From Alligator mississippiensis (lineage: Eukaryota; Chordata; Crocodylia; Alligatoridae): a DNA stretch of 64,000 nucleotides. Every line of letters starts with the position of its first letter. The stretch's first letter is position 1. The notes beneath the pieces are model-generated. The model ran no database searches. It saw only the letters and a list, made by a program, of their open reading frames with translations, and was not told the origin of the DNA. Of the stretch, positions 33,801 to 45,800 are shown piece by piece. A program made the translations under genes and the position numbers. The stretch spans positions 148,023,433-148,087,432 of the forward strand of contig NC_081824.1 in assembly GCF_030867095.1 (NCBI RefSeq), read 5' to 3'.

Positions 33801-36800
33801 CCTGGAGAAGGTGGCAACCTTTTAGCACTACATTTATCTTGAGGTTAGTTAATTTGTAAATAAATTTTAACTTGGATTCAGGCTGCCTCTGAATTTAATG
33901 TTGCGCTGATCAAGGTCATGAATGACCTTGTGCTCACTTTAAATTAGCTTTGAATGGTTGTTTTGGAAGAATTTTTATTTGCATGACTGATGGATTATTG
34001 CTTTGGAGGCTAAAACTCTTTGCAGGTGTGTTTGGAACGATCTGCTGGCATTTTTAGTTCTTGCTCAGCAGGTGAGTCAGTTGGTGGTAAAAGACAATTG
34101 GATTGGATTGTGGTGGTATTGGACCAGAACCTTTGATTTGACAATATTTTTGCTTCATCTGCCATACTTTTCAGCAAACACAAACTTTTTAATAAGAATT
34201 TCTAATGATGGGTTTTCTGTAGTAATATGGTTCTTGCATTGTAAAGCCTATAACAGTTGTAAAGAAACACTTGGAGGATATCATGACCCTGACTAGTTGG
34301 CTGTTTTCTCCCCATTGTTAAGATAGGTCTCATTGACACTTTCACTTAATACAGGAACATATTCAGAAGTAGGAAGTTCCTTTAAGAAAGGTGCATTTTT
34401 AACCAAAAACAGGAATAATGTGCTGAATTTAAGGGAAAATCTTAAATTATACTAAGTACATTTTAAATTTCTTTTGCACTATGTTTAAACAACAATATGT
34501 TCTTTGATTAAGGGTGCTCTCATGTTCATCTTTCCTCTGTAATACTTTCAGTAGGTGTCAAGGGATAATAAGGTCTTGTAGGAATAGCAAACTGCAGCAG
34601 AATAATAACATTGTCAAGTGAATGAATCTATGGCTTCTACAAATAGAAAGGCAGATTGTGAATGAAGCAGGCAATCTGTAAGAAAGGATGGCTGAAGTAG
34701 ATAAGGTATTGGCTAAAGTTTACAAGGGGGGATGTCTTGTCCTTGGCTTCACCACAGATTTTCTACCTAGTCTTGGAAGAGTAATTTTTATTAACCAGAC
34801 AGTCTTAGAGCACTGTTTAGTTATATAACTGATAACATTTGATTAGGTCAATCACAGCAACTACTACAAAGTTTCGTTGGTATTATATGATGTCTAGTGT
34901 GCTCTGAATTTTGTAATGAATAAATGCTTTGTTCATATTGTCCAAAGAATTTCTAAAATAGCAGTAAATTTGTAGTTAGTCATTTTTAAAATACACTAAA
35001 ATTAAATGTGAGTACAATAAAAGTAGGCACAATAATATACTGTCATTTTGTACAGGAAGCCATCGAATCATTCAAAGAAGCCCTGAAGCAGAAAGCAGAC
35101 TTCATAGATGCATATAAGAGTCTGGGACAGGCTTATAGGTGAGCATGTTGAAAAATATTTTTTAATTTTGCTGTCCATCATGGGATGTTCTTGAAGTGCC
35201 TAGCACACTGCCAGCTCCATATTCAGTAAATATAATAAAGCAGCGTAAGTAGTTCTTGTTCATGCAATGTTAACTTGGCTCCTTGTATAATACATTTTAT
35301 AATTACATGATTGCCTATTATTTTTTCCACAAGTCCTGTGTGCAGTCTTGTACATGGGGTGGATGGTATTTACTAATCAAAAAGCTAGTAATTTCCTTAT
35401 TCTTATCATTTAGTGCTTGGCCTCATTCCTTATTTATGACAGTGGTGAAACTCTACCCTTAATTTAGAACTCTTGGGTGTTTTTACATGTGCTTGGGGGG
35501 GGGCCTTAATTAGAGTGGCTCCAAGAACCTCTCTAGCAGACTCAATTAATTTCAGCCTGTTGGAGCAGCCTCTAGGCTTGTGTTTAGGCACCTCTTGATT
35601 TCCCATGAGTTCTCCTATGGTACTTTTTTTTGTGGTAATTAAGTGCTTCACAGCCATGAGTGAATAGATCTTCACCGTTGTTACTGAGTCTTGGGGGTAG
35701 GAGAGGTGCTTGCTTGGGATCATGGTGCCCTTGTCTGGTGTGGCTTCTCTGGTTGTGGGGTGGGGAAGAATTGCTACTTGGCTTTTTGAGGAACCTAGCT
35801 TTTTGGTCCTTTACCTTCCCTGGTTCTCAGTAGCCTTGACTCAAGGAGCTGTCATCCAGTTTCGCTCCTGAGTGAGGGATTTCACCTTCTGTTAGGGGAG
35901 ACCCAATGCAACCCCCATCCCAAGCAGCACAGCAGACCAGTCTCTTATACATGCCTTTACTGAGGCATTTACTGGGGCAAAGGCCACCCATCCAGAGGTT
36001 CTCTGTCCTCTCCAGATGGGTTAAGCAGTCCAGCCTGAAGAGCCTTGCGTGCCCTGAAAGATATTTATCTGTTCCCTTTCCAGTCTTTCCAGCTCTCCAA
36101 AACTTCACCACTTCCCTCGGCTCCCAGACCTTTCTAACCAGGCCCTGCCAAGCTGTTTTTTTGGACCTGCTCTCCCATTGTCATATTTATCCCTGGGTAT
36201 TGCAAGTCAAGTCAGTGCTGAGACTGCTGCAACTATTGGGGAATCTTAGATGCTGTAACAACCCTCCTCCATTCTGCCCTGTGTTTGGCTAGCTGTGTGC
36301 ACTCTGTCAGTTGAAGCTCCATCTGGTCCTAATACTGGTTCCCCAGCTTGTCTTGGGTCTGCTTCTTTTTCTCTTTCTCCACTGTGCCCTGTATTATGGT
36401 GTTGGCAATGGTGTCCAGCCTTCTTTTGACGTGTCCAAATCATTGCAGCTTACATCGTTGCGCAGCCTCCAACAGTGGTTCATAGGTTCCAATTTCTTGA
36501 CTGACTTGCTGCTTTACCGATTCATTAGTCCAGTGCTGTGTGTACAGGACACGCAGCAGTCTCTTAAGCAGCAAATTTCAAATGTATCAATTCTATTCTC
36601 TAACTTCTTATTAAACATCCATGTCTCACAGCTATAAAGCATTGTAGAGATGACCACAGCATGCGGCAGATATAACTTTACCTTCAGTGTCATATTGCTG
36701 CTTGTCCATATTTTCTTCAGCCATATTAGTAGGCAACCTTGGCGCACTCCTACTGAAATTGCAGGCCATTGGACAATGTTGTTATTGATCAGCACTCCAC

Positions 36801-39800
36801 TACCTGCATTGCTGTAAAGTTCTTGTGTTAGTGTTATCTGGAATCTGCTGATGTTATGCTTCTTCATCGTGAGCTAAAGTGCTTTGTGCTACACCCTATC
36901 AAAAAATTTCTTAAAGTTTATGTAGTTAATGGTGAAGTTATTTTTTGGTGACCACAGTACTTTTCACACAGTACTTGGAAGTTGAAAATTTGCTCTGTGG
37001 TACTTCTCCCTGCTCTGAACCCAGCTTGCTTTTCTGCCAGCACAGTCTGTACTTGAGGCTTGAGTCTGGGTTGCTGCATCTTACCTTTATTGTTCTGTCA
37101 GCAAAGATATTCAAGACTGGTGTGTTGGCTACAAAGGACCAACTCACAGGAACATCAAAAAAATCTAGTTTTTTGGACAGATGCAAAAGTCAGACCATAA
37201 ACCTTGGGGCTGATCCCCTCAAACACCCACCCCCACACCCACACACTCAGTCACAGTAGCTAGCTCTGAACACTAAGCACTGGTGTCAAGATATATCTAT
37301 CCCCAAGTGCTGGAGTCCACCATCGATGGCTAGTTGAGGCTTCTTTCAGCGCGATGTTGCTGCAGAAGGGGGTTGCCGGCTGGTCCTTCTGGCTGGACAG
37401 TGTTACCAAATTTGCCCATTACTTTGGGGTGTGCTCATTTATTAGGGATAGTTTCTAGGGTCTTGGTGATTCTGTCAATGTGCTGCTTGTGTTACTATAC
37501 GGAGCTGTATCTCTCCCTTCTGCAAGCCTTCATCCCCAATGGAGCTATCTTGCAGGACTCAATCTCAATGGGACTGGGTTCCTCCAGTCACCAAATCAGT
37601 CATACACACAAACACACACAAATTAATGTGACACGCCTGACCCGGCCGGGCTGATCAGCATGGACAGGCTGACACCCTCATATGCCAAGAATCAGTTCAT
37701 AAGAGCAACAATAACATGCAGTCAGACACAAGCACACAGGTGAACAGAATCCCTCTGAATCCGGCTGGGTGTCCAGCTGACACCCTCATGGGCCAGCATT
37801 CAGTTCATAAGGGCACATCTGAGTCAAACTGGGTCAATCAGCCTGTACAAGCTGATCCCCTTATGTGTTTCAAACTCAGCACGTCCCAATCTTTGGCCTC
37901 TTGATGAGCAGACCCCACAATATTTTTGGGCTTCACAGGGATCTTTAGCTTAGGTAAAAGAAGCGTTGCTGCAGAGCACGGGAGGAAAGAGAAGCAGAGA
38001 AAAAAAAATGTACCCAGTTACTACCAGTCTGACTATAAAAGTTATTTATTGCTAAGCATATGAAATATATAATAGTACTAGTAGTAATAGACATGCAAAA
38101 GAAAAACAAACACAAACAATGACACTACTACCCTGGTTTCACTAAGTATTTGGGGAAACTTAGCTCAAGCTTAACTGATACAGTTCAGGTTCAGAAGTTT
38201 ATGCCTAGAGAGAAAAGAGAGAGCGAGCGCTGGGATCTCACCAGTCCAAGGTACTCAGGCTGCAAAGCTGACAGGCACAGTCCGTAGCACAATTCTTGAA
38301 GAGAGAGACGATCTGTTCTTCCAGCGTCCCAAGAACGATGGGATGGTGTCAGCAGAGGAGTTTTTTCTTCTTCTTTCCTTCCTTTCTTCCTTCTTCTTTT
38401 TCTTTTTCTTGAAGCGCACACACTTTTTACAGATTTTTATACCCTCAGTTCAGCTGCTTCGAAGCATCCTTAATTGTGTAAATCATTGTCTTTTCTATTG
38501 ACAAGGGGTTATCTGGTTTGGAACATCTCAAGAAACTGATTGATAATCAGGAAACACTTAAGATTAGGGAGTAACCAAATACTTGGGAGCCAGCTTGAGA
38601 TTCCTATGGATGGCAGATATACTGATGGGATATCTCATGGTTTCTTCAGAAACAATAGATAGCTTGCAGCATCAGGATTTGGGATTTTTACTTGTTGTGA
38701 ACAAGCCTCAGCTTAGCATGACTTTTCCATATCTTACTATAGTCTTTTAACAGACTTAAAGCAATTATTGGGGTGCTCATAACCTTTTGTGGAGAGGACT
38801 CCCACCAGTCATCTCAGGAAAAGTATGACAACACCTGTGATTAGGGTTCCAACAGGCTGGACGTTGTGATGAACCGTTAACCATTGTTCAAATGTTGCCC
38901 ATACCCCCTCTGACTCGGTCTCTTGCCTCAGCATTCCCTAACCCGGCAACTGAGTTTTAGTCAATCAAGTTTGAATAGGCCTCCCATAGTGGGACCGGGG
39001 AATGTACGGCCCAAGATGCCTATTAAACTTAGAGGTGTATGCGGGGGGGGGGGGGGGGGGGGGGAGTCCTTAGTAAATCCAGATTAGAACTGGTCTGATA
39101 AATGCTGAGCTGGGTGTGTGTGAACATGGGTTGGTTAACATTTGGAGCACAGATTCCCCATTATGCAGTGCTCCCCTGCTTCTCTGGTCCCAGAATTCGC
39201 TGCACTCTCTGCTTCAGGCTTTCTGTTCTTCATCTCTCATGTAAATGAATGGTCATCTGGTTCCATCTCGGATGCAAATGAGACCTAGGGCAGTTGGTTC
39301 ACTCTTGTCACCCTTATCTTGAGGGTCTTAGGTGTGTCTCCCACTGCATCTTAATCAGTTTCGTTTAGGTAGAGGAGGGGAGGGAGTGGGGGGTGAGTCC
39401 TTTGTGAGTCAGACAGACTGCATCCTGTGCCAGGGTTGCCCAAGAACACACAGTTGAGACGTAACAACAGGCAGGGTGCTGGTCAGGTCAAAGAGGGTGC
39501 CATTGGGGGTCATTCTTCGCTGTCTTTTATCCCTCTCTGACAGACTTTGGTGACTCCCCAATTCTCGGACTTACCCAATCCAGGGGTCATTGACCTCGAG
39601 GGACGTCCCTCTTGGTAGCTGCTGGATGGCAGCCATCAGCCCCAGGGGTCATGTCCGCAGGAACATGCAGTCTTGGGAGTCCATCGATTAATTTTGATTG
39701 CTTTGATGAATACAGCTCTGGAAGTGGTTGATCAGGGGGTATTTCAGCCCCAATGGTCTGTTTCCAGCGTTGATTTGTTCAAACCAGGGCTTCCTTATCT

Positions 39801-42800
39801 TTAACAGTGAAGTTTCAAGGAGTTCTTGGCTCTGTGTTGATTCTTTCCTCTTCTTGGTCTGTAGTTTTGTAGGTGTTAATTGCCACTTGTTAACTTGTTT
39901 ATGGAGACTAGCTACTGTGTTACACAATCAACCATGATTCATTCAGGGATCCACCCCATACAGAGATTCCTGTCCCTGCTAACATTGTTACATGGTACAA
40001 CTTACTTTTAAACTTAAGTACATTTGTAAAAGCATCTACAAGCTCTGTTTTCACCAGAAGTACACCTTATAGAAAAATAATAATAATAATACAATAAAAG
40101 ATAGAGAGAGAGGAAGGAAGAAAGGGTAGAAAAGAGAAAGCATCCCCAAAAGGGGGCAAATACTGCAAAAGGGGCTTTTGCCATATGGAGGAGCTTCACA
40201 TTTGAGGGGGGGGCAGGCAAAAAGGTTTCTTGCTACAGGTAATGATAAACATTTGAGTCTTGCCCTGCAAGTAGGAGACCTGACATTAGCACTTCATTAT
40301 CTGTGGACAGGCTAAGGCGGTAAACCAAGTCGCACTATACTGCAACAACAAAAATACAATTAACACAGATATATCACAATAAAACCTGTAGTTCATCACA
40401 ACAATGCACATGTAAGATGAGGGGCTACATCCTCATTTTATACATGGAAAATGTGGGCCAAAATTGTCAAGGAACAGAAAAACTACCATTTGAGAATCCT
40501 AGAGCCTGATTATTCAGAATAATTAGTATTGCCAACCTTCCAAATTTAAAAAATTACGTGCCAGACCTTCCCCCCAATATAGTAAGATTTTTTTTTTTTA
40601 ATTATATGGATAATATAGTCCTTTTAAGTACTGTTCCACATCCTTTGTGTGCTTTTAAAGTGATTTAATATTCATTTTGCTCAATGTTTCATCAAGTTTG
40701 CAATGTTAGCTCCTGGTTCAAGAGCTGTTGTTAGCTCTCTGGTAGTTCAGAGTTTCCAGTTTCTTCCCAATCTCAAATCATAATGAATTCTCTGTCACCT
40801 AAACCTGTTCATCTACTTGTTCTCTGTCCAGGAATTAGTTATACACCCCCACGTCTTTGCTGCCCCCAAGTCTCCAGATCTACTCCTCTGGCTTCATGCA
40901 CTTCATAGCCTTTTTTCCAGGTCTGGAGAGGTGGCGACAGATTCTTCTTTTTCTTTTACTAGGACTCAGGAGGGATAGAAGGTAGCTCATTGTGCTCTTC
41001 TGAGGCCTGGAGTTACAGGGGCTGAGAAATGAGTCCATTTCTGTGGAATAAGTATTCCTATTTGGATGTTAGCTAATCTTTTCATAGGTATTTTTTTTCA
41101 GGAGTGCCCCTATTAGGAGCTCTCATTCCTTTGATGTTTGTAAGTGCAGTGTTCCAAAGACTGTGGCTTATGCTCAAACAGCTGTGAAAATCCAGGGTCT
41201 CATACAATTCTGTATCCAAGAGTTGGGATTGGGGGGCATGTATTTAATGAAGAATTCTGGATAACTGTTTGTATGTGTATATAATAAAGAATTATGGGCA
41301 TCACTGTTGAAGGACAGTTGCAGAATTCCTAATTTGGTCAAAAAATTATACCTGAAGCAATACAAAATTCTGGTAACCTGACTTGCATGTATGTCTCTCT
41401 TTTTGACTATTAACGCTATTTGGTAAAAAATTAGGTTTGTATTTCACTGTTGCCTTCTATATCTTTTTACCTATGACCTACGCAGAGAACTTGGTAACTT
41501 TGATGCTGCCACAGAGAGCTTCCAGAAGGCTTTGTTGCTAAATCAAAATCATGTTCAGACATTACAGCTCAAGGGAATGATGCTATACCATCATGGGAGC
41601 CTAGATGAGGCACTGAAGAATTTTAAAGTAAGTCCTAGTAGAACTTAAAAAATATGTGCAGAATATAAGGATTTGTAGTTTTCATTTGGGATTAATATTA
41701 GCAATAGAAAATTAAAACAATAAGGAAAACTAAGTTTATCCATACATTTGAGTTGGAATGAAAATTTCTCTTGCAATTGTAGTCAAGATTTATTAATCAT
41801 CTTTGTCTTTTTGTAAGTATAATATGTAATCTTGTTCTGATTTAATCATAAACTATTTCTGGCGTGCAAGGGAACTGAGACACTTTCTCTAAACGCTTAC
41901 TGGTTTCTTAAATCAAATTCTTACTGAACATTTTAATAAGGTTTTGAAGCAGTAAATTGATTTTATTCTATAATATTTGTCCTAACTGGAACACAGTTTT
42001 GTAATTCCTAGGGGCACAGATAGACCTGATCTCAAAAGCATATACTTTATTTTGTAACCTCGGGCCTCAGATAAGCATCTGAATTTTGTTGTCTTTGAAT
42101 CATTTGATCTGCTGCTTTCATGAAACAATAACAGCTAACTTATCTCCACCTTTAATTTTATAAATACATTCCACAGGTGAATTAAGTCTTACACCTGTGC
42201 ATGAGGTAGGTAGGCAGTATCTACCCATCTTGATTTTGCACATGGAGAAAAGCAAGGTAGAGTTATTAAATAATATGTCGAGAGTCGCACACAGCAGGAC
42301 ACTTGGAGCAAAGAACAGAACCAGGTCTAAGAACTTAGTTCCTGTTTGAAAAAGGACATACCAGCCTTTTGCCTGGTTAGACTATTTTATGCCTGCATAT
42401 GGATTATCATAGGTCCCCATTTTGTAACTTGTAGATGCTGCTGTTCTTGAAAACATAGCTGAAGTTTTAAGATAGTAAGTGCTGTATGTAAAGGTGCAGA
42501 CGACTCCAAATTGTTAACAGAACCACATATTCAGAGAATTTTAATTATGGAATATGCCCAGTTCTTCAGCATTATGCTAGTAGGAACATGATGCAATACA
42601 GAATTTAATAAGTATTCTAGTGCACGAATTCTCTTTGGAGATTCATGTTACTTGATGGAAGAAAAATTGACAAATGGTGAATACATTGTGTAACATCCTA
42701 TTTCTAGAATAAGTTTGTTTCCTACATTTGGGCGCACACTACATCAGGAAATGCCTTTTCTTGATGGATTCTTGTCAGCAATCAATTCACCTCTAAACAA

Positions 42801-45800
42801 GTGTTAAAAACATTCTAATCACTTATGTAGCCTAAGCAAAATTAATTTTAATTCTTGTTTCAAAAAATGGTGATCAGGAACGTGTTCCTGTCATCAACAC
42901 TTCATATTTTATTTAATAGAGCTGAAAATATTTTTCCCTGTCTCTGCTAGCATTTAAACTCTTTTCTAATATCAGTTGGAAAAGAAAGGCCACTGGAGAA
43001 ACAATTGCTGATGAGTTTTGAAAGTGATAGGTTGTTTTCTTTGCATGGGGTTTTTGAATAATGAACTTGTTGATACATTCGTTTATTCCAAGATATCTGT
43101 GTTAACATTTGATTTATTGCCTTGTTTCTTTAATCTTCTAGAGGTGTCTCCAGCTAGAGCCATATAATGAAGTGTGCCAGTATATGAAGGGTCTCAGTCA
43201 TGTTGCAATGGGGCAGTTTTATGAAGGTATAAAAGCTCAAACTAAAGTTATGTTGAATGATCCATTACCAGGCCAAAAGGCTAGTCCAGAATACCTAAAA
43301 GTGAAATACCTCAGAGGTAAGTTTTATTGCTCATCAAAGATTCCTTGACATAGCACTAAAATTGTACAAGTGTAAGAATCCTGTTTATAGACAGCCATTT
43401 TTAAACATGCTGTATTTATTAATTGAATTCTGTTGAATGTGCCAGTCTACATACACACATTTGTTCAGAGTTAAAACTGAGGAACAGAAATCAAAATTAG
43501 GTCTTTGTGTAGGGATAAAAGGAACTATGATACTCCATAACGGCATTAATTTATTAATGTTTTTTAAATGCATTTAACTAACAGCAAAGTTAAATATTTG
43601 GGGTTTTATTTAGGAAGGTGTTGCTCTTAAATAATTAACAGATGTGCAATACTATTTTGAATTCTTGTTTGGAGTAAATACCAGTACTAGTTTTATTGGT
43701 TTTCTTTCCTCCACAGAGTACTCTCGCTATTTGCACTCGCATCTGGATACCCCTCTCACAGAATACAACATAGATATAGATCTTCATGGAAACTTTAAGG
43801 ACCACTGGGCAAAGAATCTTCCTTTTCTTATAGAAGACTATGAAGAACAGCCAGGATTGCAGCCACAGATAAAGTAAGTGGTTTTAAACAAAAACCATTT
43901 TGAGGATCGCTTATAGCAGTGGTCTCCAACCTTTTTAAGGTGAAGATCACTTTTTGATGTAAAGGGCAATCCAGGATCTACTGCCCCCCTGCCCAGCAAG
44001 TGAGGGGGCAGATCGAGGCCCCTGCAGTGAGGGAGGGAGTGGGGCAGAGGTGAGTGGGGCCCTGGTTGGGCTAGGCCAGGAGAGGGTCAGAGCCCAGGCG
44101 ACTCGTCCAGGCACGCAGGGGGGCTCCTGCCGCTGCACATGCCCCAGCAAAGGCCCAGAAGGCATGTGACGACCTCCCCCCCTCCCCCCCCCAATATGTG
44201 CATGGGGTGAGACGGCTGCTGCTGTGCGCTGGGCTTTGCTCCCCAAGCCCCTCTGCAGTTCGAGGCGCAAAGCTCAAAGCGCAGCAGCAGCCACATCACC
44301 CTGTGTACAGATTGGTGGGGCACATGCCTTCCGGGCCTCCACTGGGGTGTGTGCAATGGCAGGACCCCCCCCCTCCCCCCCCCCCCAACGTGTCTGGATG
44401 AGGCTCCTCGGCTCTGACCTTCGCCCAGCCCAGCCAGGGCCTCACTCACCCAGTGGCAGGGGGTGCGGGCAGGGATCATCTCACTCACCTGACCTGGCCC
44501 CGGTGGCAGGGGGTACAGCTTAGCCCAGCCACGTGCATCCTGCTGCTCTCAGACTGCATTGTGGCCGCTCCTGATCATGGAGACTCTGAGAGTCAATCTC
44601 AGTTGGGGGGGGACTAGACCCTCCAGACTGAGATCAACTGTCAGGTGCTCCCCAATCAGCCAGTCTATTGGAATCCACTGGTTGGAGACCACTGCCTTAC
44701 AGGAGTTTAAAAAAAAAAGCTGGCATTTTAAAGATTTCACTTTTATCATGATGTTTTGAACCGTCTTTAAGTGGAAGCCCACAGAAAACTCATTCAACGA
44801 GTTATTCAGCTGAGCGGAAAAGATTCATTCAGAATTGGTTAAAATCATTTTTTCCATTCCTGCCTAATCATGTAATCAAGCAATGTCAATTTAGGTTATG
44901 CAGCCATGCTAATCTCTTCCCTTCCTCCCCAAATTTATTTGGTCTAAGAACAGAGTTAGTAGTTAAATTGTACACTGCTTAATGCTACAGAAGATCAGGA
45001 TATACTGTCATCTGGAGATCTGTCTGTGGTCTAGAAACCTTAATTTGGAGTCACTTTACTGTTAAACAGTTAAAGATTTTTTTAATTAAAAGTGATTTCT
45101 TTTGATTCATCTGACTTAAAATATTTTAACTGTGACTCTTTCTTAATGAAGTTGAGCCCCATGGCAAACATTTTTTCCATCAAGCAATAGGTAAACTTGC
45201 TTAATGGAAACCATCAATCTGTGTGACGTCAGAACATAAGAAGTGCCATTTACTGGGTTAGATGATAGATGCATCTTGCCCAGTATCCTGTGTTGCACAA
45301 TGCTTGAGAGAGGATACTGAAAGGGAGATGGAATTGGATTCGACTAGGGTTTTCTTCCACTGTTCCTCTCTCATTTGCAGCCTCCAGGATTTAAGGTCTA
45401 GGAAGTTCTAATTCAAAGGCTGTATCCCCAACTCCTATGTTCAGTAACTACTGATGCCCCTTTCCTCCAAGAATTTGTCCAATCCCTGATTCGTATTCGT
45501 AGGCAGGCTATCCAGAGAAGAAAAAAGCACCTTGGGAACTTGTTCTGCCAGCACTTGCCAGCAAGAGGAGTAGGAGAGCTGCTGGCAGAGGTTGTCATCC
45601 CCTCTTACTCTCCTCCCCACCACTACCACCACCATCTTCAGCTGTGCTGCTAATGAGAAACGAGCTTTGAGTTCAGTAGCTAAACTCCCCCTGGGTGAAG
45701 GAACAGGGGATGCCCTGTGCAGAGGAGGAGCAACAGGGCTTGAAATCTCCAGGGACACTTTGTGAGGTGCTTTTGTGTATGTGCTTTTCCTTTGTCCCCA

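Larger units (their letters stand above)
29329..35055 (+). other. TTC13: TTC13 intron 8
   Basis: Carries a 1.1-kb hAT-like element, a stretch of GC-rich sequence (31330-32090) of unclear origin, an AT-ended element and a faint tRNA-like word (TGGCACAATGGATTGCC) at 33187. From 33300 to 35055 nothing is recognised. Confidence 0.85.
35139..41485 (+). other. TTC13: TTC13 intron 9
   Basis: Holds a decayed LINE RT, an imperfect 108-bp repeat, a pure pyrimidine tract and a possible LTR. The unassigned stretches 35139-36250, 37000-37660 and 40410-41485 show no family I recognise. Confidence 0.85.

Noticed and set aside
35430..35723. 97-codon minus-strand open frame
   Set aside because: No start/splice support and no family resemblance; intronic chance frame.
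43644..43877. Apparent 77-residue protein
   Set aside because: It is TTC13 exon 12 with upstream intron translated.
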